Of a stretch of 64,000 bases of DNA, positions 54,133 through 62,447 are shown in pieces. The stretch is from JAUWCL01 sp964599375 (lineage in GTDB: Bacteria; Krumholzibacteriota; Krumholzibacteriia; Krumholzibacteriales; Krumholzibacteriaceae). A program made the position numbers and the translations under genes. Below the pieces are notes generated by a model. That model was not told where the DNA came from, searched no databases, and saw only the letters and a program-made list of their open reading frames with translations. The stretch lies in NCBI GenBank assembly GCA_964599375.1, contig CAZREW010000001.1, forward strand, positions 248,001 to 312,000, given 5' to 3'. Every line of letters starts with the position of its first letter. The stretch's first letter is position 1.

Positions 54133-55311
54133 ATGGCAGGCAGGAGCACAAGAAAGAAGAAGGCGAAAAGCGCGAAGGAAAGCCGTGGCCGGATAGGGCG
54201 GCTGGCGATATTCCTTGCGTGCGCGGCGGTGGTCTTCTTCGCCATGGCCAAGTTTGTCGAATCGCCCCGCGGCAAGGTCTTTCTCCTCGATCTGGGATTC
54301 GATCGCTATTATGCCGAAGTGCAGGCCTCGATCGGCGGCCTGATATCGAAAGGCGCCTCGGAGGCGGGGATGCCGGCTGGCTCGATCGAGATCTCAGCCA
54401 TGGACGTTCTGGGCAAGCCGGGGCCGGTCGCCGTAATGAAGGGCGGTCTTCCTGCTGACAGGTCGCTCCTTCAGCTCAACGTTTCTATAGACAGGGCGAT
54501 CGGCGCAGCCGGCGGGCGCGTAAGGACGTGCGTCGAGAAGAAGGGCGGCTCCATCATAGAGATGGAGATCGGGACGCGGCGCACGGTGACGCATAGATGT
54601 GAGTTCAGGATCAGGCGCAGAAGCGTTGCGGCCGAGGAAAAGCCGTCGGGTCCCGCGATAACGGTGATAGTCGACGACTTCGGATATTACAATAACCGGC
54701 GAGTCCGGGAATTCCTCGCCCTCGAAGTGCCTTTCACCGTCTCCGTGATACCGGGCCTAGAGCATTCGGAGAAGATCTGCCGGCAGGCGCGCGAAGCTGG
54801 CAAGGAAGTGATCTGCCATCTGCCGATGGAACCGGAGAATGACGGCTACGACCAGGGCGACATCCCACTGGTCAGGACCGCGATGAGCGGTGGCGAGATC
54901 GAGAAGGTCGTAGAAAAGGCCCTCGAATCGACCCCGGGAGTGATAGGCATGAACAATCACATGGGTTCGAAAGCGACCGCCGACATGCGCGTGATGGAAT
55001 CGGTCATGAAGGTCTGCCGCAGGAAGGGGCTCTTCTTCGTGGACAGCTACACGTCGGCGAAATCGGTCGTGAAGGCAGCGGCGGAGAAAGAGGGGGTCAG
55101 GACGCTGCGCAACGACCTCTTCCTCGACAACAAAGGTGAGGACGTAAGAGAGAATATGCGCAAAGCGATTTCAATCGCCTCGCGCAGCGGTAGCGTGACC
55201 GTTATAATGCACATCAGAAAGGGGAACGCCGAGCACCTCCAGTGGTTCGCGCAGGAGGCCGGGAGGAAAGGCGTGAGGATCATCAGGCTTACAGAGATGA
55301 TGGGGCGCTGA
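54133..55311 (+). CDS. Divergent polysaccharide deacetylase (DUF610/YibQ family)
   Basis: 392 residues. One membrane helix near 22-42 anchors it; the C-terminal ~210 residues are the DUF610 domain, with ITVIVDDFGYYNNR, VPFTVSVIPGLEHSE, ICHLPMEPE, GVIGMNNHMGSKAT and VIMHIRKGN. DUF610 is a distant relative of NodB-type deacetylases and is often next to EnvC-type genes in Proteobacteria; here the EnvC gene is 10 kb away. Which cell-wall or polysaccharide substrate it uses is unknown. Confidence 0.85.
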   Translation: MAGRSTRKKKAKSAKESRGRIGRLAIFLACAAVVFFAMAKFVESPRGKVFLLDLGFDRYYAEVQASIGGLISKGASEAGMPAGSIEISAMDVLGKPGPVAVMKGGLPADRSLLQLNVSIDRAIGAAGGRVRTCVEKKGGSIIEMEIGTRRTVTHRCEFRIRRRSVAAEEKPSGPAITVIVDDFGYYNNRRVREFLALEVPFTVSVIPGLEHSEKICRQAREAGKEVICHLPMEPENDGYDQGDIPLVRTAMSGGEIEKVVEKALESTPGVIGMNNHMGSKATADMRVMESVMKVCRRKGLFFVDSYTSAKSVVKAAAEKEGVRTLRNDLFLDNKGEDVRENMRKAISIASRSGSVTVIMHIRKGNAEHLQWFAQEAGRKGVRIIRLTEMMGR

Positions 55312-55341
55312 GGCGCCCCGGGAGAAGAGGGAGGTCGCATA

Positions 55342-56061
55342 GTGGAAAGGATGAGGCTGGGAGTAAATATAGACCATGTCGCCACCCTGCGGGAGGCGAG
55401 AAAGACGACCGAACCCGATCCGGTCACAGCGGCGATGCTCGCCGAGATGGGTGGGGCCGACCAGGTGACCTTTCACCTCAGGGAAGACAGACGGCACATC
55501 CAGAACCGCGACGCGAGGCTGATCTGCGAGATGGCCCAGACGAAGGTCAATCTGGAGATGGCCGCGACCATGGAGATGCAGGAGATAGCGCTTGCCATGA
55601 GGCCCGATTCGGTCACGCTCGTCCCCGAGAAGCGCGAGGAAGTGACTACGGAGGGCGGCCTCAACCTTCTGAGGGAGAGCGAGAAATACGCCGCGACGGT
55701 GAAGGCCCTCAAGGACGGGGGGATCAGGACCGCCGCTTTCATCGGCCCGGACCAGGCGCAGGTGAAGGAAGCGGCGAAGCTCGGGTTCGACGCGATCGAG
55801 ATCCATACGGGCGAATACGCCAATGCGGCGAGGAGAGGCCCGGGCGACAAGCTTCGCGCGGTGCAGGACGCGGCGACCGCGGGCAGGAGGTACAGGCTCC
55901 ACGTGCACGCCGGACACGGGCTGACCTATCACAATGTACATCCGATCGTGCAGATTTCCGAGATAGAGGAGCTCAACATCGGACACAGCATCATATCGAG
56001 AGCGGTCTTCGTGGGGATAGAGCAGGCCGTCTCGGAGATGGTCGCGCTGATGATCCGGTGA
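55342..56061 (+). CDS. pdxJ: Pyridoxine 5'-phosphate synthase PdxJ
   Basis: 239 residues from a GTG at 55342 with GGGAGG seven bases upstream. Family motifs: GVNIDHVATLREAR, ADQVTFHLREDRRHI, VTLVPEKREEVTTEGG, EIHTGEYAN, HAGHGLTYHNV and ELNIGHSIISRAVF. It condenses 1-deoxyxylulose 5-phosphate with 3-amino-1-hydroxyacetone 1-phosphate to pyridoxine 5'-phosphate. With pdxA it shows this organism makes PLP by the DXP-dependent route. It ends before two terminators. Confidence 0.96.
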   Translation: MERMRLGVNIDHVATLREARKTTEPDPVTAAMLAEMGGADQVTFHLREDRRHIQNRDARLICEMAQTKVNLEMAATMEMQEIALAMRPDSVTLVPEKREEVTTEGGLNLLRESEKYAATVKALKDGGIRTAAFIGPDQAQVKEAAKLGFDAIEIHTGEYANAARRGPGDKLRAVQDAATAGRRYRLHVHAGHGLTYHNVHPIVQISEIEELNIGHSIISRAVFVGIEQAVSEMVALMIR

Positions 56062-56108
56062 CTGTGCGGAAGGCTTTGCCCTGCACCCACAAATCCCGCC
56101 GGATATAT

Positions 56109-56135
56109 AGCCCGCGGTCTTCACCGCGGGCTTTT
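56109..56135 (+). terminator. Intrinsic terminator of pdxJ
   Basis: A perfect 10-bp stem (AGCCCGCGGT / ACCGCGGGCT) with loop CTTC, followed by TTTT. Confidence 0.9.
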
Positions 56136-56143
56136 GATGAAAG

Positions 56144-56170
56144 AACCCCCGGCCTGATGGCCGGGGGTTT
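56144..56170. terminator. Second strong hairpin between pdxJ and ald
   Basis: An 11-bp perfect stem AACCCCCGGCC (56144-56154) / GGCCGGGGGTT (56159-56169), loop TGAT. It is a likely terminator for ald on the minus strand and a backup for pdxJ. Confidence 0.8.
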
Positions 56171-56203
56171 CTCTTCCGTTCTTTCTTCTTTTTCAGCTCC
56201 GGA

Positions 56204-57316
56204 TCAGATGATTTCCTCGAGCGGGGTGTGTTTCATCCTGAAGGCGCGCGCCACGGCCGCGTCGGTCACGCATCCGCGGAGCATGTTGACGCCTGTCCAG
56301 ATCGTCGGGTTGACGTTCGCCGCTTTCTCCCACCCCTTGTTAGCGATCTCGAGGGCGTACGGGAAGGTCGCGTTTGTCAACGCGTAGGTGGAGGTGCGCG
56401 ATACCGCCCCTGGCATGTTCGCTACGGCGTAGTGGATGACGCCCTCTACCTCGTATATCGGGTTTGAATGTGTGGTCGGCTTTATCGTCTCGATGCATCC
56501 GCCCTGGTCGACGGCGACGTCGACGATAACCGAGCCCTTCTTCATGAGCTTGAGCATCCTGCGAGTGACTAGCTTCGGAGCCTTGGCGCCGGGGATCAGG
56601 ACGGCACCGACTACGAGGTCGGCCTTCGCGATCTCCTGGCGGATGTTGGCCGGGTTCGACATCAGCGTCTTTACGTTCGCGGGAAGGACATCGGAGAGGT
56701 AGCGCAGACGCTCGAGGTCTATGTCGAGGATTGCCACGCTTGCGCCCATGCCGGCCGCCATCTTCGCCGCATGCGTTCCGACAACGCCGCCGCCTATTAT
56801 CGTCACATGCGCCGGGTCGACTCCGGGGACACCGCCGAGCAGTATGCCGAGACCGCCCATCGGCTTTTCGAGATACTTGGCGCCTTCCTGGATCGCCATG
56901 CGGCCCGCCACCTCGCTCATCGGGGTGAGCAGTGGAAGCGTCCCGTCGAGCCCGACCATCGTCTCGTAGGCGATGCAGATAGCGCCGGTCTTGAGCATAC
57001 CGTCTGTGAGAGGCTTGCTCGCCGCGAAATGGAAGTACGTGAAGAGGATCTGCTCCTTGCGGGCCATCCTTATCTCGACCGGCTGGGGCTCCTTGACCTT
57101 GATGATCATGTCGGACTTCTTCCAGATCTCCGAGGCCGAGGCAACGATGCGCGCGCCGGCGGCTCGGTACTCGGCGTCGGTGATGCCGCTGCCGAATCCG
57201 GCGCCTTTCTCCACGAGCACCTTGTGCTTCTTCTTGCTCAGTATCTCAGCGCCAACGGGCAGAAGGGCGACTCGATGCTCGTCCTTCTTTATCTCTTTCG
57301 GAACGCCAATAATCAT
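56204..57316 (-). CDS. ald: Alanine dehydrogenase
   Basis: 370 residues. It reversibly converts alanine to pyruvate and ammonia with NAD. Key residues are at their family positions: Arg15, Lys75, His96 and Asp270. The NAD-binding motif is IIGGGVVGTHAAKMAAGMG (about 173-191). The gene stands alone on the minus strand, divergent from the MATE gene across a 123-base spacer holding an AT-rich TAATATAATA (57381-57390). Confidence 0.96.
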   Translation of the reverse strand: MIIGVPKEIKKDEHRVALLPVGAEILSKKKHKVLVEKGAGFGSGITDAEYRAAGARIVASASEIWKKSDMIIKVKEPQPVEIRMARKEQILFTYFHFAASKPLTDGMLKTGAICIAYETMVGLDGTLPLLTPMSEVAGRMAIQEGAKYLEKPMGGLGILLGGVPGVDPAHVTIIGGGVVGTHAAKMAAGMGASVAILDIDLERLRYLSDVLPANVKTLMSNPANIRQEIAKADLVVGAVLIPGAKAPKLVTRRMLKLMKKGSVIVDVAVDQGGCIETIKPTTHSNPIYEVEGVIHYAVANMPGAVSRTSTYALTNATFPYALEIANKGWEKAANVNPTIWTGVNMLRGCVTDAAVARAFRMKHTPLEEII

Positions 57317-57439
57317 CTGTTCACCTCTGTTAAAGGTAAGGGGCCACCGAAAATTAAACTAACTGCCTCTCAGCGAGGAATAATATAATAAACCCCGGCC
57401 CGAAATGACACAACCCTAAATCTATAGGAACGGGGCCAT

Positions 57440-58816
57440 ATGAGAGAGGATTCATCCGCCGCGGGTAGCGGCCGCTGGAAGGCGGTCCTGATCGAAGGGC
57501 CTGTCGGCGGGACACTGCTGAGGCTTACCGCCCCGATGGTCGCGGGAATCGTCGGGATGGTAGCTTTCAATCTGACCGACGCCTTCTTCGTCGGCAGGCT
57601 CGGCACGACCGACCTGGCCGCGCTGAGTTTTACATTCCCGATCGTCCTCGTCCTCCAGAGGTTTACGCTGGGGCTGGGGATAGGCGCCTCGTCGCTTATC
57701 TCCAGGGCGGTCGGGAGGGGCGACTCTCACGAGGTCAGGCGGCTGACCACCGACAGCCTCAGCCTCGCGCTCCTCATTGTGGTCGTCTTCGTGGCGGCCG
57801 GGTTTCCGCTGATGGGACATGTATTCCGCGCGCTCGGCGCAGAGGGGGAGATCCTCTCCCTGGTGACGACCTACATGTCGATCTGGTTCGCAGGCCTCCT
57901 TTTCGTCTTCTTCCCGATGGTCAGCAACAACGCGATACGGGCGAACGGGGACACGAAAACACCGGCGATTATCATGCTCACGGCCGTCTTCGTAAACATC
58001 GTCCTGGATTACATCCTCATATTCGGGATCGGCCCATTCCCGCGCCTCGGGCTCGCCGGCGCCGCCCTGGCGACGGTGATAGCGCGCATGACCTCGTTCT
58101 CACTCTCCTTCTATATAGTGCATTTCAGAATGAGGATGCTCACATTCGAAAGGACCCCCTTCCGGGAGGTCCTCGCCTCCTGGGGGCAGATACTCTACAT
58201 CGGACTGCCGGCGGCCGCGACAAGGGTCATTGCCCCGATAGGGATAGGTGTCGTCACGGCATTTATCGCGCGCATAGGAGCGAAGGAGGTAGCCGGGTTC
58301 GGGGTCGCCTCGAAGGTCGAGTTCTTCGCGACGGCCGTTGTATTCGCCCTCTCCAGCGTGCTCAACCCATTCGCCGGGCAGAACTGGGGAGCGGCCAAGG
58401 GTGGGAGAGTCCGCAGGGCGATCGCCCTGAGCAACCGGTTCTCCTTCTTCTGGGGAATCGGCATGTTCACCGGCCTGGCCGTATTCGCCCGCCCTGTCGC
58501 CTCGATGTTCACGAGGGATCCCGATGTGGCCGCGTCCATCGTCCTCTACCTGAGGATCGTTGCGGCGGGATACTGCATGTTCGGTGTCTTCGTCATATCG
58601 TCCCTCGTGCTGAATGTGCTCCACAGGCCTATACACGCCGCCCTACTTGCGGCAGGGCAGGCTTTCGTCCTGACCGTGCCGCTTGCCTGGACGGGGATGA
58701 GGATCGGAGGCCTGGCGGGGATGTTTGTCGGGATCGCCATCTCGTACGCCCTCGCGGGGCTGGCGTCCTGGCTCGTGGTGAGCCGGGTCCTGTCGACGCT
58801 GGAGGAGAGGGGATGA
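57440..58816 (+). CDS. MATE family efflux transporter
   Basis: 458 residues, about 12 membrane helices in two similar halves. Each half begins with the MatE pattern (LLRLTAPMVAGIVGMVAFNLTDAFFVGRLGTTDLAALSF). The ions and drugs moved are unknown; the family exports cationic compounds using Na+ or H+. It shares a -10-like TATAAT (57384-57389) region with divergent ald. It overlaps the next gene by ATGA. Confidence 0.9.
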   Translation: MREDSSAAGSGRWKAVLIEGPVGGTLLRLTAPMVAGIVGMVAFNLTDAFFVGRLGTTDLAALSFTFPIVLVLQRFTLGLGIGASSLISRAVGRGDSHEVRRLTTDSLSLALLIVVVFVAAGFPLMGHVFRALGAEGEILSLVTTYMSIWFAGLLFVFFPMVSNNAIRANGDTKTPAIIMLTAVFVNIVLDYILIFGIGPFPRLGLAGAALATVIARMTSFSLSFYIVHFRMRMLTFERTPFREVLASWGQILYIGLPAAATRVIAPIGIGVVTAFIARIGAKEVAGFGVASKVEFFATAVVFALSSVLNPFAGQNWGAAKGGRVRRAIALSNRFSFFWGIGMFTGLAVFARPVASMFTRDPDVAASIVLYLRIVAAGYCMFGVFVISSLVLNVLHRPIHAALLAAGQAFVLTVPLAWTGMRIGGLAGMFVGIAISYALAGLASWLVVSRVLSTLEERG

Positions 58817-59754
58817 GAGACCTACTGCGAGCCGTTACAGAAGAGGATGCGGTCCTCGTCGAAGGAGCGGTGATCGAAAGGATCCGCCGAAGAGGCGGGC
58901 ACCTCGACAGGGACCTGCTCGCGGCGGCCCTCGTCCTCGACGAGGAAGGCAGGGAAGCACTCAGGGAGATCTACAGGTCATACATCGACGTCGCGGAGGA
59001 GACAGGACTGCCGATAGTCATCCTCGCGCCGACATGGAAGGCCGGGCCCGACGCCTGCGAAAGGGCGGGGCTCGACCTCGGCGTGCTGAGCGCCGCCTGC
59101 GTATCGTTCATGAGGGATACAGCCGCGCAGTATCCCGCACTGGCCGGCCGGATATTCGTCGGCGGGCTTGTCGGGAGCAGGGGGGACGCCTATCGCCCCG
59201 GCGAAGGGTTGCCGCGGGAGACAGCCAGGCGGTATCACGCGCCGCAGATCAGGGCCCTGCTTGCAGCGGGGGTGGATTTCGTGATGGCCTCTACCCTGCC
59301 AGCCGTGGAGGAGGCGGCTGGGATCGCGATGGCCGCGGCCGACGAGGGGGCCCCGCTCGTAGTGAGCTACGTGGCGAGGAGTGACGGCAGGGCCCTCGAC
59401 GGCACCCTCCTTTTCGAAGCTGTCGAGCGAATCGACGGCCTCGGCTGCGCCCCTCCGCTCTTCCACATGGCCAACTGCGTCCACCCGGCCAACTTCGCCC
59501 GCGCCCTGGGCAGGGACGCGAACGCCCCGCTCGTCATATCGGGGAGGCTCGTCGGCCTGCAGGCGAACGCGTCGGCTCTCGACCCGGACGAGCTAGATGG
59601 CCGCGAAGAGCTCGACGCCGACGATCCGGTCAGGTGGGCCGGCTCGATGACGGCCCTCAGGGGCGGATTCGGGATAAAGGTCCTGGGCGGTTGCTGCGGG
59701 ACAGACGAGCGGTATATCCGACACATGGCCCGCTTCCTCACTGGCAACCGATAA
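58813..59754 (+). CDS. Homocysteine S-methyltransferase family protein
   Basis: 313 residues. The barrel domain has the zinc-binding cysteines expected for this family: one in MANCVHP and a pair in the C-terminal GGCCGTDERYIRHM. Members move a methyl group from a donor to homocysteine to make methionine; the donor here is unknown. It lacks cobalamin and folate domains. The usual opening LDGG reads LVEGAV, so activity is not certain. It is coupled to the MATE gene. Confidence 0.82.
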   Translation: MRDLLRAVTEEDAVLVEGAVIERIRRRGGHLDRDLLAAALVLDEEGREALREIYRSYIDVAEETGLPIVILAPTWKAGPDACERAGLDLGVLSAACVSFMRDTAAQYPALAGRIFVGGLVGSRGDAYRPGEGLPRETARRYHAPQIRALLAAGVDFVMASTLPAVEEAAGIAMAAADEGAPLVVSYVARSDGRALDGTLLFEAVERIDGLGCAPPLFHMANCVHPANFARALGRDANAPLVISGRLVGLQANASALDPDELDGREELDADDPVRWAGSMTALRGGFGIKVLGGCCGTDERYIRHMARFLTGNR

Positions 59755-59786
59755 TCTTTCCGATTTATATTCCGTTGGAAAAGAGT

Positions 59787-59792
59787 TATAAT
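59787..59792 (+). promoter_or_regulatory. Possible -10 box TATAAT before the secreted protein gene
   Basis: A perfect -10 hexamer about 57 bases before the TTG start, but no good -35 was found at 17-18 bases. Confidence 0.35.
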
Positions 59793-59848
59793 AGTAAGTC
59801 CATAGAACAGATACGAGCGGCAGCCATTGATCTGACAGGACAGGGACT

Positions 59849-60745
59849 TTGAGACGAAGGATATTCACGAGTAGATTCCCGGCAGTAGCTGCCCTGGCCT
59901 CGGCCATGCTCGTCTCCGTGCCCGGCGCAGGCCGTGCCTGGGAGGGCGCGGGCCCGCTCGTGATAGACCATGCCTGCACGGACCTGTCCAGGATACCGCC
60001 AGCGTGGATAGATTCGACGAAGGCGAAGATGAGGATGTACTACGGCCACACCTCGCACGGCGAGCAGGTCACCGAGGGTCTCAGAAGGACGGCGCAGGCC
60101 GCCCCTTTCTTTGCCTATGCGATGGCGTACAGGGTCCTGCCTGACGATTCGGCCGCATACTGCGTAAACGACGACCTCGGCGTGACCCCCGACCTCTACT
60201 GGGCGACCCCCGCCGGGATGGACCGTACGAGGGCGGCCCTCGCGGCTTACCCTGATATAAACATCTCGATGTTCATGTGGTGCACCGAGCTCAACACCTG
60301 GACGGCGGGGCAGGTCGGGCAGTACCTCGACTCGACGGCGGCGCTCGAGGCCGAGTTCCCCGGCGTGACCTTCATATACGCCACCGGCAATGCCCAGTTC
60401 GAGGGGGCCGAGGGATACAACCGATGGCAGCGCAACGAGCAGATCAGGGCCTGGTGCGTGGCGAACGAGAAGGTCCTCTTCGACTTCGCCGATATGGACG
60501 CGTGGTGGTATGACCCCGCCCTGCCGGGCTGGGATCACAGCACGTACGAGTATGAAGGGCAGATCGTCCCCGTCCAGCATCCCCGGTACTTGGGGGACGA
60601 GTGGGGGCACACGACCTTCGAGAGTTGCGAGGTCAAGGGGAGGGGGATGTGGTGGCTCGCCACGATGCTGTCCGGCTGGTACGCCGATCAGACCGGCACG
60701 AGGGCGACATCGCTCGGCGGGCTGAAGCGACGGATACGTCCCTGA
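59849..60745 (+). CDS. Secreted protein of unknown family
   Basis: 298 residues from a TTG at 59849, with only a modest AGGG site nearby. A signal peptide (VAALASAMLVSVPGAGRAW) precedes the mature chain. Notable conserved-looking blocks are YYGHTSHGEQVTEGL, MFMWCTELNTW, FIYATGNAQFEG, YNRWQRNEQIRAWC, FDFADMDAWWYD and GDEWGHTTFESC. The mix of His, Asp and Trp suggests an extracellular enzyme, perhaps SGNH-hydrolase-like, but no catalytic triad can be assigned. No known family was recognised. Confidence 0.6.
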   Translation: MRRRIFTSRFPAVAALASAMLVSVPGAGRAWEGAGPLVIDHACTDLSRIPPAWIDSTKAKMRMYYGHTSHGEQVTEGLRRTAQAAPFFAYAMAYRVLPDDSAAYCVNDDLGVTPDLYWATPAGMDRTRAALAAYPDINISMFMWCTELNTWTAGQVGQYLDSTAALEAEFPGVTFIYATGNAQFEGAEGYNRWQRNEQIRAWCVANEKVLFDFADMDAWWYDPALPGWDHSTYEYEGQIVPVQHPRYLGDEWGHTTFESCEVKGRGMWWLATMLSGWYADQTGTRATSLGGLKRRIRP

Positions 60746-60812
60746 CAAGCCCCTTTACACGGGCGTCATTTCGTGCGAAAATAATCCGGTAGTTTAAAAG
60801 GGAGGAATGGCT

Positions 60813-60986
60813 ATGGCACATTGTCATGAGATGCAGCTCGGACAGGTATGGTGGTGCAAGAACTGCGGCTTCGAGATCAAGGTCCACAAGGAATGCAAGG
60901 ACCGAGGAGATGACGGCGCGGAAGCCTGCGGGGAGGACTGCACCGGCTTCGAATGCTGTGGTGAAGAGATGGAGCTCAAGGAATAG
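60813..60986 (+). CDS. Small Cys-rich zinc-ribbon-like protein (57 aa)
   Basis: A 57-residue gene starting at ATG 60813, seven bases after GGAGG; an ATG at 60807 touches the site. The chain MAHCHEMQLGQVWWCKNCG contains a CxxC, followed by HKEC and a second cluster (ACGEDCTGFECC). The order fits a small rubredoxin/desulfoferrodoxin-N-like or zinc-ribbon domain that binds a metal with four Cys. It lies just after the unknown secreted protein and 101 bases before the response regulator. Confidence 0.65.
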   Translation: MAHCHEMQLGQVWWCKNCGFEIKVHKECKDRGDDGAEACGEDCTGFECCGEEMELKE

Positions 60987-61087
60987 CAGGGACTTCTACG
61001 ACGGCAGGAAAGGCGCTTGCGTCGAGCCTCTCGGGCTGAAGGAAGAGCAGGCCTGCATGAGGATTCCCGCGAGGGAGGAGTATAGCA

Positions 61088-61744
61088 ATGTCAAAGATCA
61101 GAATCCTGCTGATCGAAGACAACCGTCTTCTACGGGAAGGCATTGCCTCCATGCTCAACGATCAAAAAGGTCTCGAAGTAGTGGCGTCAGCTGAAGACGG
61201 GAATATTTTCAGACATCTGAAGAAGATGGTATCCCCCCCCGACATCATCCTTCTGGATCTGGGGCTGGAAAAAGAAGACAGCCTGAATCTGATGAACCAG
61301 CTGCTGGAAAAAGTGCCCGAGGCAAAGATCATAGCCATGGACATATTTCCCGAGCAGCTCGATATAATCGCGTTCGTGAAGGCCGGTGGCAGCGGCTTCA
61401 TCCTTAAAGATGCCCCTTTAGATGATTACATCAAAACCATCCGGGACGTTGCGGGCGGGCTTAAGGTACTTCCACCGGCTTTGGCCAATTCCCTCTTTAC
61501 ACAGCTCGTTGAATCAGTGCTTAAAACCGGCAACGGCATCCCTGAAAATTCAATACAGTTGACAAGTCGTGAACGGGAGGTCGTCGTCCTGATCTCCGAA
61601 GGGATGGGCAACAAGGAAATCGCCGGGCGTCTGCATATAGCCACCTACACCGTAAAAAGCCATGTTCATAATATCCTGGAAAAACTAGCGCTTAATACCC
61701 GCTTGCAGATAGCGGCCTTTGTCCATAGGGAAAGATCTGAATGA
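61088..61744 (+). CDS. NarL/LuxR-type response regulator
   Basis: 218 residues. The receiver domain has the acidic pair Glu10-Asp11 and phospho-acceptor Asp57 (LLDLGL), with Lys107 in FILKDAP. The switch Thr/Ser is replaced by Asp85 (IIAMDIF), which is unusual. The C-terminal LuxR-type HTH (LTSREREVVVLISEGMGNKEIAGRLHIATYTVKSHVHNILEKL) starts near 158. GGAGG precedes the ATG. No histidine kinase is encoded nearby. It is a candidate regulator of the following protease genes. Confidence 0.9.
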   Translation: MSKIRILLIEDNRLLREGIASMLNDQKGLEVVASAEDGNIFRHLKKMVSPPDIILLDLGLEKEDSLNLMNQLLEKVPEAKIIAMDIFPEQLDIIAFVKAGGSGFILKDAPLDDYIKTIRDVAGGLKVLPPALANSLFTQLVESVLKTGNGIPENSIQLTSREREVVVLISEGMGNKEIAGRLHIATYTVKSHVHNILEKLALNTRLQIAAFVHRERSE

Positions 61745-61784
61745 CAGGGTCCAGGCACTGATTCCAGCCCGGTTTTCGCAGCCG

Positions 61785-61804
61785 ACTAATCCTTGCGGAC
61801 TAGT
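61785..61804. other. Imperfect hairpin after the response regulator gene
   Basis: ACTAATCC (61785-61792), loop TTGC, GGACTAGT (61797-61804), one G-U wobble, then TTCCTTTTCC. It could be a weak terminator. The rest of the 229-base gap to the next gene has a TTGACA (61880s) without a matching -10. Confidence 0.35.
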
Positions 61805-61973
61805 TCCTTTTCCATCCATCCGGTCGATTTACATACGACATCATTCCTAATAGACTCCAAGTATTAGCACCACACTACTTGACACTCACTTTTTTGAAAG
61901 GAGCTGGAATACGCTGTCACGGTGTTGGCAATAGGCCGGTTCTTTAATACGCCACGAAAGGAAAGGAACAGAT

Positions 61974-62408
61974 ATGTCAAAGCGAACAGTACTGGGGATC
62001 GTTCTCACGATGTGCGTTCTGGTCTATGCGGGAACGGCAGCGGCGCAGGACAAGATCCAGAATTATTTCAACGAAGCTTCATGCAAGGTGAAAGCGACTG
62101 ACGACCCGTCACAGAAGCGTGAAATACTCAGCACCAGGATCCAGGATATGTCCAGCGCGCTGGAAAAGGTCCGGAGCTCATCGATCGTTTCGGAATCAGA
62201 TCGCGCCGCCATCGATCGCACCAGGGCCACCCTGCAGGAGAAACAGAACGAGCTTGCGGGCACTGATGGTTTCACGCGTGTTTCGGACGACCAGCTCAAC
62301 GCCTTTTCCGATTATATCGTTCAGGACATGGAACAGGCAGATAAGACGATAACCATCGGCGTTGTCACGGCGCTACTGATCGTAATCATCATAATCCTGG
62401 TCGTGTGA
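61974..62408 (+). CDS. Small exported protein with C-terminal membrane anchor
   Basis: 144 residues, no family recognised. AAAGGAAC precedes the ATG. A signal peptide (VLGIVLTMCVLVYAGTAAAQ) is followed by about 95 helical, charged residues (SQKREILSTRIQDMSSALEKVR) with one Cys. A very hydrophobic C-terminal helix closes it (about 125-144, ending LLIVIIIILVV). It should sit in the periplasm, tethered by its tail. It precedes the peptidase by 39 bases and may be its partner. Confidence 0.6.
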   Translation: MSKRTVLGIVLTMCVLVYAGTAAAQDKIQNYFNEASCKVKATDDPSQKREILSTRIQDMSSALEKVRSSSIVSESDRAAIDRTRATLQEKQNELAGTDGFTRVSDDQLNAFSDYIVQDMEQADKTITIGVVTALLIVIIIILVV

Positions 62409-62447
62409 GTCTGTTTTTAAACGAAAAGAGAATTAGCGGGGTCCGGC

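Noticed and set aside
61940..61960. Sigma54-like TTGGCAATAGGCCGGTTC before the 61974 gene
   Set aside because: The -12 element reads GT rather than GC and the flanks do not match, so the evidence is too weak.
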